Assembly: GCA_041591635.1 (NCBI GenBank)
Contig: JBFHRO010000115.1
Coordinates: 1 to 10,304, forward strand
Direction of reading: 5' to 3'
DNA: 10,304 bases
Source of the DNA: JACKOD01 sp041591635
GTDB taxonomy: Bacteria; Pseudomonadota; Gammaproteobacteria; Pseudomonadales; Oleiphilaceae
Below, one piece after another: positions 1-5,616 of the stretch; within the stretch, counting starts at the first letter, position 1; every line of letters begins with the position of its first letter. Below the pieces are notes generated by a model. It made no database searches, was not told the origin of the DNA, and saw only the letters and a program-made list of their open reading frames with translations. A program made the translations under genes and the position numbers.

Positions 1-336
1 GGCTTTCGCTGCACCATCCGTTCCCGTTGTTTCGCCTGCTACCGCAAGCTCGCCGGAAGAGGCCTTGAATGTCACCGGGACATCCTTCAGCAGCACATTT
101 CCGGTATCTCTGACAAACGCCGTAAGATTGACCTTGGACGCACTGCCGGTTCCCAGAACAAGACTGTCCGCCACCAGCGCAATACTGCCTACGGTGACAG
201 TCGTGGTTGTTCCGGGGTCAGTAGTCGTTGTGGTCGAGGTATTAAACCCGCCGACACTATCCCCTCCACCGCAGGCTGTTAAAAACTGCAGCATTAAAAG
301 CGCCATAAAACATCTTATGTATGTACGTATCAGCAT
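1..336 (-). CDS. Lipoprotein with bacterial Ig-like (Big-1) domain, N-terminal part only
   Basis: This is the first 112 codons of a gene reading leftward and leaving the window at base 1, so its full length is unknown. Residues 1-22 form a lipoprotein signal: Arg at 4 and 8, a hydrophobic core (MALLMLQFL), then lipobox L19-T20-A21-C22. Cys22 should be lipidated, and Gly23 at +2 argues against inner-membrane retention, so the outer membrane is likely. Residues 23-50 are a Gly- then Thr-rich linker. From about 52 the sequence (IALVADSL, then KVNLTAFVRD, then VPVTFKASSGEL) follows the Big-1 strand pattern of invasin/intimin-like proteins. The ATG at 336 has AAGGGA upstream with 8 bases of spacing. 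An internal ATG at codon 11 is possible but would shorten the signal. The gene is divergent from argS. Surface adhesin or stalk protein is inference. The lipoprotein call is firm; the function is not. Confidence 0.85.
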   Translation of the reverse strand, partial: MLIRTYIRCFMALLMLQFLTACGGGDSVGGFNTSTTTTTDPGTTTTVTVGSIALVADSLVLGTGSASKVNLTAFVRDTGNVLLKDVPVTFKASSGELAVAGETTGTDGAAKA

Positions 337-475
337 TGCTAGATTCCCTTAAAACTGAGGGGGCGGGTCAAATTGGTTTCATCCACACCTGAGCGTAGAT
401 CAAAATTGCTGTTAATTCTAATACAAAAATCAGAAACGCCGCGAACTTCATCACTTTCTCACAAACCGGTCACAA

Positions 476-569
476 GCGCGTTTTGTGTCTGCCATGAAAG
501 TCGCCAATAACAGCCACCACTTTAGCCAATAAGTCATCGTTTAGCTAAACATCCCATCACAAAACGCGC
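476..569. repeat. 12-bp perfect inverted repeat around a central 12-bp palindrome
   Basis: GCGCGTTTTGTG at 476-487 is the exact reverse complement of CACAAAACGCGC at 558-569, with 70 bases between. Inside lies a perfect palindrome, GTTTAGCTAAAC, at 539-550. Two direct repeats overlap the region: GCCAATAA at 503 and 525 (22 bases apart, about two helical turns) and GTCACAAG at 469 and 577. The whole set lies upstream of the argS -35, so it is more likely a DNA-level control region, or a leader structure for the leftward lipoprotein gene, than part of the argS mRNA. The repeats are directly visible; their function is inferred. Confidence 0.7.
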
Positions 570-590
570 AATCGCTGTCACAAGACCGTT

Positions 591-619
591 TTTACATCCT
601 GCGCCAAATCAACGATAAT
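591..619 (+). promoter_or_regulatory. Sigma-70-type promoter for argS
   Basis: TTTACA at 591-596 (5 of 6 to TTGACA) and GATAAT at 614-619 (5 of 6 to TATAAT) are separated by exactly 17 bases. Transcription would start near 626, giving an argS leader of about 55 bases to the ATG at 681. The -10 overlaps the upstream in-frame ATG at 618, which argues that this ATG is not the translation start. Confidence 0.7.
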
Positions 620-680
620 GCGCCACATTCGTCAATGCCACCGACCAACCGCTCCCAACCTAGCCTGCAGACACCCTACA

Positions 681-2426
681 ATGAAAGACATCATTACCCG
701 CTTGATATCCGCTGCTGTGTCTGAACTTCAGAATGACGGCATCCTTTCGCCAGATGTCCCTCCCACCATCACCGTGGAAAACACGCGCGACAAAAGCCAT
801 GGCGACTTTGCCAGCAATATTGCCCTGACCCTTGCCAAGTCCGCAGCAATGCCACCTCGTAAACTGGCCGAGCTGATCTGCGCCAGGATGAACGCCCCCG
901 CGCACATAGAAAAACTGGAAATTGCCGGGCCCGGATTTATCAACTTCTTTGTCTGCAAACAGGGGCAGCTCGAAGTGCTGCACCGAATCCTCGAACAAGG
1001 GGATGCCTTTGGCCGGTGTAACGCCGGAGTCAACCAGCGTATTCAGGTTGAATTTGTTTCCGCCAACCCGACCGGGCCGCTTCACGTCGGGCACGGACGT
1101 GGTGCCGCCTACGGTGCCACGGTGGCAAATCTCCTCGAAGCCGTGGGATTTGAGGTGCAGCGGGAGTATTACGTCAACGATGCAGGCCGGCAAATGAATA
1201 TTCTGGCCGCCAGCGTGTGGCTCAGATATCTGGAACTGTGCGGTGAAACCTTCAAATTCCCGAGTAACGGTTACAAAGGTGCCTATGTTCTTGACATTTC
1301 AAAGGCACTTTATGAACGCACCGGCAACAAGCTGCAGCACAGCGCACAAGAAGTATTCAATGCCATTGTGGCCGATGAGCCTGACGGCGGCGACAAGGAA
1401 GCGCACATTGATGCCCTGATTGACCGCTGCCGCACATTGCTCGGTGAAGAACAGTATCAGATCGTATTCAACGCGGGGCTGGATTCGATCCTTGATGATA
1501 TTCGCGATGACCTGTCCGCCTTTGGTGTGCATTACGACAACTGGTTCTCCGAAAAGTCGCTCCAGGGCGATGTCGACAAGGCCATCGAGAAACTGCAGCG
1601 CAACGGGCATCTGTACGAAAAAGAAGGCGCCCTCTGGTTCCGATCGACCGATTTCGGCGACGACAAGGACAGGGTCGTCAAACGCGACAATGGCGAAACC
1701 ACCTACTTTGCCTCAGATATTGCCTACCACCTGAACAAGTTTGAGCGGGGTTTTGGCAAAGTAATCAATATTTGGGGTGCCGATCACCACGGATACATCC
1801 CCCGGGTTAAGGCAGCACTCACCGCACTTGGTCTGGACGCCGACGCTCTGACGGTCCGGCTGGTGCAATTCGCCATTCTTTATCGCGGCACCGAGCGGGT
1901 ACAGATGTCAACCCGTAGCGGCTCGTTTGTCACTCTGCGAGAGTTGCGTGAAGAAGTGGGCAATGATGCCGCCCGATTCTTCTACGTTACCCGCAAGTCA
2001 GAACAGCATATGGATTTTGATCTTGATCTCGCAAAATCCCAAAGCAAAGACAACCCTGTGTATTACATACAATACGCCCACGCCCGCATTTGCAGCATGC
2101 TGCGAAAGCTTCAAGACGATACCGACAACCTGGCCAGAGAGGCCGACTTGAGCCTGCTGACACAGGAAGCCGAGCAAGACCTGATCGCTCGACTCGGGCG
2201 TTACAGCGAGACACTGCTGGGCTGCGCACTCAATTACGAACCCCACACGCTGACACACTACCTGAGGGAGCTTGCCAGCGACTTCCACACCTACTATAAC
2301 GCCAACAAGGTGCTGATTGACGACATACCACTTCGAAATGCACGCATCGTACTGTGTCTGGCAATCAAGCAGATACTCAGCAATGGCCTGTCACTGCTGG
2401 GAGTGACTGCGGCCACCGAGATGTAG
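681..2426 (+). CDS. argS: Arginyl-tRNA synthetase
   Basis: Cytoplasmic class I aminoacyl-tRNA synthetase that charges tRNA-Arg with arginine using ATP. The product is 581 residues, close to E. coli ArgS (577). The N-terminal Add1-type tRNA-recognition domain covers about 1-110. The HIGH signature is HVGH at 135-138 within SANPTGPLHVGHGR. The KMSKS-like loop is the variant MSTR at 409-412, usual for ArgS. The DALR anticodon-binding domain occupies about 460-581. The frame stays open to an ATG at 618, adding 21 residues, but that codon sits inside the promoter -10 and the extra residues do not resemble family N-termini; MKDIITRLI at 681 does. There is no clear Shine-Dalgarno before 681. The gene heads the plus-strand cluster, with the SPOR gene 66 bases downstream, an order I recall from Pseudomonas. 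Confidence 0.97.
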   Translation: MKDIITRLISAAVSELQNDGILSPDVPPTITVENTRDKSHGDFASNIALTLAKSAAMPPRKLAELICARMNAPAHIEKLEIAGPGFINFFVCKQGQLEVLHRILEQGDAFGRCNAGVNQRIQVEFVSANPTGPLHVGHGRGAAYGATVANLLEAVGFEVQREYYVNDAGRQMNILAASVWLRYLELCGETFKFPSNGYKGAYVLDISKALYERTGNKLQHSAQEVFNAIVADEPDGGDKEAHIDALIDRCRTLLGEEQYQIVFNAGLDSILDDIRDDLSAFGVHYDNWFSEKSLQGDVDKAIEKLQRNGHLYEKEGALWFRSTDFGDDKDRVVKRDNGETTYFASDIAYHLNKFERGFGKVINIWGADHHGYIPRVKAALTALGLDADALTVRLVQFAILYRGTERVQMSTRSGSFVTLRELREEVGNDAARFFYVTRKSEQHMDFDLDLAKSQSKDNPVYYIQYAHARICSMLRKLQDDTDNLAREADLSLLTQEAEQDLIARLGRYSETLLGCALNYEPHTLTHYLRELASDFHTYYNANKVLIDDIPLRNARIVLCLAIKQILSNGLSLLGVTAATEM

Positions 2427-2439
2427 CAGAAAAAGACCG

Positions 2440-2465
2440 GGTTGCGCGGCACCTTGCGCGCAACC
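2440..2465 (+). repeat. GC-rich hairpin between argS and the SPOR gene
   Basis: GGTTGCGCG (2440-2448) and CGCGCAACC (2457-2465) form a perfect 9-bp stem with an 8-base loop. It lies 14 bases after the argS stop and 27 bases before the next ATG. No T-run follows (ATCATTACG), so it is not a standard intrinsic terminator. It could stabilise the argS 3' end, serve as a processing site, or attenuate read-through. Confidence 0.6.
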
Positions 2466-2492
2466 ATCATTACGAGCAACCATCGGATCCCC

Positions 2493-3146
2493 ATGACTCG
2501 CGATTTTGCCAAACCGCTGAATTCCCGTAAAACCGGAACCTCCGCCAAAAAACCAGCCCCCAGAAGCCGGCAAAAAAAGAGTGCGCCGGAGCCAAAGCGC
2601 AATAAAAAAATTATTACCTTCGCGGTTGTCATTACCATTCTGATCGGATTTGGATATGGCTTATACCTGCTGAACCAGAATTCAGCCACAAAAGCCGAGC
2701 CATCATCCAAAGCCGCCCCAGAGACACCCGCCAAAACTGCCAAGGCGACGAACGCCCCCAAACCTGCGGCTTCTACTGCCGCGAAAACCGAATCAACTGC
2801 AGCCAAACCAAACCAAGCACCGCGATTCACCTTTTATGGTGAACTGCCTCAGCGCGAAATAGAAACACCCGATGAAAACCCCTACACACCGCAAAAAGGT
2901 AATCGCCCGCAGTACGATTATTTGCTTCAGGCCGGGTCATTCAGACGTTACGAAGACGCACACCGACAAATGGGCCTGATCGCCATGCAGGGATTGAAAC
3001 CCTACATATCACAAACGTCCGATGGCAACTGGTATCGGGTCATGGTGGGCCCGTTCAGCTCGCGCAGCAAGATGAACAGCGCCACTGATCGACTGGTGAA
3101 GCTGAATATACAACCCTTACAAAAAAAGATCCCCCGGGAAAAATAA
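2493..3146 (+). CDS. Membrane-anchored SPOR-domain protein (FtsN-like)
   Basis: A 217-residue predicted bitopic inner-membrane protein. Residues 1-39 are a very basic cytoplasmic tail rich in Lys, Arg and Pro. Residues 40-60 (starting IITFAVVITIL) form one membrane segment. Residues about 64-110 are an Ala/Lys/Pro/Thr periplasmic linker of low complexity. Residues about 140-215 match a SPOR domain, with YDYLLQAGSF at 141-150 and WYRVMVGPFSSRSKM at 180-194. SPOR domains bind denuded glycan strands at division septa, so a role in septal wall synthesis or remodelling is likely. Order and position resemble the SPOR gene between argS and hslV in Pseudomonas. I chose the ATG at 2493; a TTG at 2442 would add 17 residues but lies inside the hairpin above. 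The Shine-Dalgarno is weak (GGA). Whether this is the essential FtsN or a paralogue cannot be decided here. Confidence 0.9.
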   Translation: MTRDFAKPLNSRKTGTSAKKPAPRSRQKKSAPEPKRNKKIITFAVVITILIGFGYGLYLLNQNSATKAEPSSKAAPETPAKTAKATNAPKPAASTAAKTESTAAKPNQAPRFTFYGELPQREIETPDENPYTPQKGNRPQYDYLLQAGSFRRYEDAHRQMGLIAMQGLKPYISQTSDGNWYRVMVGPFSSRSKMNSATDRLVKLNIQPLQKKIPREK

Positions 3147-3162
3147 TTCGTGCCTGTGAGAG

Positions 3163-3190
3163 CTTGAATTCACTGACAGTGCCACCATAT
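3163..3190 (+). promoter_or_regulatory. Sigma-32-like heat-shock promoter for hslVU
   Basis: CTTGAA at 3163-3168 equals the core of the sigma-32 -35 element. CACCATAT at 3183-3190 matches 7 of 8 positions of the CCCCATnT-type -10. The spacer is 14 bases, in the range known for E. coli sigma-32. Transcription would start near 3197, giving a leader of about 34 bases. E. coli hslVU is a known sigma-32 operon, which supports the reading. Confidence 0.65.
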
Positions 3191-3230
3191 CGCTCAACTA
3201 CGCATAACACATTTTTCAAGGAGCACGTGG

Positions 3231-3758
3231 ATGACCACCATACTATCAGTGCGTCGAAACAATGAAGTATCGCTCGGCGGTGATGGGCAGGTTTCATTGG
3301 GCAACACAGTGATGAAAGGGAATGCCAAAAAAGTACGGCGTCTGTACCACGGCAAGGTACTGGCGGGCTTTGCGGGTGGCACCGCTGACGCCTTCACCCT
3401 GTTCGAGCGCTTTGAGGCAAAGCTTGAAAAACATCAGGGGCAACTGGTGCGGGCCGCGGTCGAACTGGCAAAAGACTGGCGCACCGATCGGGCATTGCGC
3501 CGCCTCGAAGCACTGCTTGCGGTGGCCGACAAGGAAACCTCGCTGATCATCACCGGTAACGGCGATGTTATTGAGCCGGAAAACAGCCTTATCGCGATTG
3601 GCTCCGGCGGCCCGTTTGCTCAGGCTGCAGCACGCGCACTGCTGGAAAATACCGATCTTGGCGCCCGGGACATCGTTGAAAAAGGCCTGGAGATCGCGGC
3701 TGACATCTGCATCTATACCAACCAGAACAAGACCATTGAAAGTCTAACGTGTGAGTAG
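3231..3758 (+). CDS. hslV: HslV (ClpQ) peptidase subunit of the HslUV protease
   Basis: N-terminal-nucleophile threonine peptidase that assembles as a double hexamer and is capped by HslU to degrade unfolded or regulatory proteins in the cytoplasm. The 175-residue product is one residue shorter than E. coli HslV. After Met removal Thr2 becomes the catalytic Thr1. The supporting active-site residues are present: Asp18 and Lys34 (mature 17 and 33) and Ser125 (mature 124) in IGSGGPFAQAAARAL. The tract GNTVMKGN, then KKVRRLY, then AGFAGGTADAFTLFE is near-identical to E. coli. Start choice is firm: ATG at 3231 with AAGGAG at 3218-3223, and the family requires Met-Thr. The gene is preceded by a sigma-32-like promoter and followed by hslU after 92 bases. 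Complete, with no anomalies. Confidence 0.98.
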   Translation: MTTILSVRRNNEVSLGGDGQVSLGNTVMKGNAKKVRRLYHGKVLAGFAGGTADAFTLFERFEAKLEKHQGQLVRAAVELAKDWRTDRALRRLEALLAVADKETSLIITGNGDVIEPENSLIAIGSGGPFAQAAARALLENTDLGARDIVEKGLEIAADICIYTNQNKTIESLTCE

Positions 3759-3777
3759 CGCTGCCACTGCCGCCTCC

Positions 3778-3799
3778 TCCGGCGTCATCCCACGCCGGA
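3778..3799 (+). repeat. Hairpin in the hslV-hslU gap
   Basis: TCCGGCGT (3778-3785) and ACGCCGGA (3792-3799) form a perfect 8-bp stem with a 6-base loop, 19 bases after the hslV stop. The following sequence is AAACCTG, with no T-run, so termination by this hairpin alone is unlikely. Segmental mRNA stability or partial attenuation between the two subunit genes is possible. Confidence 0.55.
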
Positions 3800-3850
3800 A
3801 AACCTGAACTCACCGTTGGTTAACCACACGAATCCGCTGAGAAATTGACT

Positions 3851-5179
3851 ATGTCTGCCATGACTCCCCGAGAAATCGTTCACGAACTGGACAAACACAT
3901 CATTGGTCAAAACGATGCCAAGCGCGCCGTGGCGATTGCGCTGCGAAATCGCTGGCGCCGCATGCACGTTGACACAGACCTGCGTGATGAAATCACCCCA
4001 AAGAACATTCTGATGATCGGCCCCACAGGCGTTGGAAAGACTGAAATTGCCCGCCGCCTGGCACGCCTGGCCGACGCGCCTTTTATCAAGGTGGAAGCAA
4101 CCAAGTTTACTGAAGTGGGCTATGTAGGGCGCGATGTCGAATCCATCATTCGGGATCTGGCAGAACTTTCCATCAAGATGTTTCGCGAAAAAGAAATGCA
4201 ACGGGTTTCGCACCGGGCGAAAGACATCGCCGAAGATCGCATTCTTGATGCCCTGCTCCCGCCGCCCAGATCCTTTTCCCAGGATGCCAGCACCCCGGTA
4301 GACTCGGCGACACGCCAGCTGTTCAGAAAAAAGCTCCGTGAAGGCGATCTGGACGACAAAGAGATCGAAATAGAGGTGCGCACAACCCCGATTGGCGTTG
4401 AAATCATGGCACCTCCGGGCATGGAAGAAATGACCAGTCAGCTGCAGAACATGTTTTCAAGCATTTCGGGCGACAAAAAGAAAACCAAGAAGATGAAGGT
4501 TTCAGACGCACTCAAAAAAGTGCAGGAAGACGAAGCCGCCAGACTGGTCAACGATGAAGAAATCAAACAAAAAGCCATTCAGGCGGTAGAGCAAAACGGC
4601 ATCGTCTTTATCGATGAGATTGACAAGGTCGCCAAGCGTGCCGAAACCTCCGGGGCCGACGTTTCCCGCGAAGGTGTTCAGCGCGATCTGCTGCCCCTGA
4701 TCGAAGGCAGCACCGTGACGACCAAATTCGGCATGATCAAAACCGACCATATTCTCTTTATTGCCTCAGGTGCCTTCCACTTGGCCAAGCCATCTGACCT
4801 CATTCCGGAACTGCAGGGACGACTGCCGATACGGGTGGAACTCAAGCCGCTCTCACCGGCCGACTTCAAGCGTATCCTGACCGAACCCGATGCCTCCCTG
4901 ACGCAGCAATACCAAGCCCTGATGAAGACCGAAGGCGTTGACCTGCATTTTTCCGACACGGCACTGGAAAAAATCGCCGAGATTGCCTGGAAAGTCAACG
5001 AGAGCACCGAAAACATTGGTGCGCGCCGCCTGCATACGGTACTTGAGCGGTTACTTGAACAGGTTTCCTTTTCGGCCGGGGATGCGGTCAATGGCGAGTT
5101 TGCCATTTCGGAAAGCTATGTTAACGAGATTTTGGGCGAGTTGTCCGAAAACGAAGATCTCAGCCGGTATATCCTCTAG
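3851..5179 (+). CDS. hslU: HslU (ClpY) AAA+ ATPase subunit of the HslUV protease
   Basis: Unfoldase that recognises substrates, threads them into HslV and activates the peptidase through its C-terminal tail. The 442-residue product compares with 443 in E. coli. Walker A is GPTGVGKT at 57-64 and the pore loop is GYVG at 90-93. The intermediate (I) domain spans about 110-240, including the conserved IMAPPGMEEMTSQLQ. Walker B is IVFIDEID at 251-258. An arginine-finger candidate is Arg324 in GRLPIRVEL, and sensor 2 is GARR at 390-393. The C-terminus EDLSRYIL matches the HslV-docking tail. The chosen start is ATG at 3851 (MSAMTPREIV, matching E. coli MSEMTPREIV); an in-frame TTG two codons earlier is less likely. 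The Shine-Dalgarno is weak (GAG at 3839-3841). The stop lies 2 bases before the DUF971 start, suggesting translational coupling. Confidence 0.98.
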   Translation: MSAMTPREIVHELDKHIIGQNDAKRAVAIALRNRWRRMHVDTDLRDEITPKNILMIGPTGVGKTEIARRLARLADAPFIKVEATKFTEVGYVGRDVESIIRDLAELSIKMFREKEMQRVSHRAKDIAEDRILDALLPPPRSFSQDASTPVDSATRQLFRKKLREGDLDDKEIEIEVRTTPIGVEIMAPPGMEEMTSQLQNMFSSISGDKKKTKKMKVSDALKKVQEDEAARLVNDEEIKQKAIQAVEQNGIVFIDEIDKVAKRAETSGADVSREGVQRDLLPLIEGSTVTTKFGMIKTDHILFIASGAFHLAKPSDLIPELQGRLPIRVELKPLSPADFKRILTEPDASLTQQYQALMKTEGVDLHFSDTALEKIAEIAWKVNESTENIGARRLHTVLERLLEQVSFSAGDAVNGEFAISESYVNEILGELSENEDLSRYIL

Positions 5180-5181
5180 TC

Positions 5182-5565
5182 ATGAGCAGCCGTATCCCCT
5201 CAAAAGTCGAATACAGCCGTGCCACAAAGGAGCTGATACTTCACTACGGACCGGAAAGCCATCGGCTTTCCAGTGAGTACCTGCGGGTCTACTCGCCATC
5301 TGCCGAAGTGAGAGGGCATGGTGTGGGTAACGAAAAACTGCAAACCGGCAAACGCGATGTTGGTATCACCAGGATTGAAACGGTGGGCAACTATGCCTTA
5401 AAGCTCGTTTTTGATGACGGCCACGACTCCGGGTTATATGACTGGGGTTACCTGGAAACACTGGCCACTGAACAGCATGAACGCTGGCACGCCTATCTCG
5501 ACAAACTCAAAGCCGCCAATGCCACACGCGAACCGCCGTTTTTCAAATCGCACGGCAATTCATAA
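5182..5565 (+). CDS. DUF971 (gamma-butyrobetaine hydroxylase-like N-terminal domain) protein
   Basis: A small 127-residue, probably cytoplasmic protein. It matches the DUF971 pattern: a strand-rich start (IEYSRATKEL-like, here VEYSRATKELILHYG), LSSEYLRVYSPSAEVRGHG at about 29-47, then IETVGNYALKLVFDDGHDSGLYDWGYLETLA at about 65-95. The same fold occurs at the N-terminus of gamma-butyrobetaine hydroxylases, but no oxygenase domain follows here. Stand-alone proteins of this kind have been linked to iron-sulfur cluster and metal handling in some bacteria; that is family knowledge and is not shown by this sequence. The ATG is 2 bases after the hslU stop without its own strong Shine-Dalgarno, so it is probably coupled to hslU. 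The same hslU-DUF971 order is, from memory, found in Pseudomonas. It is the last gene of the plus-strand cluster and converges on the patatin-like gene 49 bases away. Confidence 0.9.
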   Translation: MSSRIPSKVEYSRATKELILHYGPESHRLSSEYLRVYSPSAEVRGHGVGNEKLQTGKRDVGITRIETVGNYALKLVFDDGHDSGLYDWGYLETLATEQHERWHAYLDKLKAANATREPPFFKSHGNS

Positions 5566-5598
5566 CCGGGCTCGTTGCAATTAAAAAAGCAGGAACAG

Positions 5599-5616
5599 GA
5601 AAAGCCCTTACGGGCT
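5599..5616 (-). terminator. Probable intrinsic terminator of the patatin-like gene
   Basis: Read on the minus strand, AGCCC-GTAA-GGGCT forms a 5-bp stem with a GNRA-type tetraloop followed by TTTTCC. The stem begins inside the TAG stop of the patatin-like gene (5615-5617). The stem is short and the T-run modest. In the plus direction no T-run follows, so it does not obviously stop the hslVU-DUF971 transcript. Confidence 0.5.

Larger units (their letters stand above)
337..680. other. Divergent intergenic region between the lipoprotein gene and argS
   Basis: These 344 bases hold no credible gene. They contain the start region of the leftward lipoprotein gene, a cluster of inverted and direct repeats (469-584), the argS promoter (591-619) and the argS leader. 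A possible -10 for the lipoprotein gene, TAGAAT on the minus strand around 413-418, lacks a good -35 partner, so its promoter is unassigned. Confidence 0.7.

Noticed and set aside
65..352. Plus-strand open frame of 95 codons
   Set aside because: It is antisense to the lipoprotein gene, which has a signal peptide, lipobox and ribosome site; the plus-strand product is low-complexity Val/Pro-rich with no recognisable domain.
618..680. Upstream ATG extending ArgS by 21 residues
   Set aside because: The ATG overlaps the promoter -10 and the added residues do not resemble ArgS N-termini.
2294..2830. Minus-strand open frame of 178 codons across the argS/SPOR junction
   Set aside because: Antisense to the Ala/Lys-rich SPOR linker; no ribosome site or domain that I recognise.
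3115..3146. A-run plus TCCCCCGGGA at the end of the SPOR gene, as a terminator
   Set aside because: Only a 4-bp stem with a 2-base loop and no T-run in the plus direction.
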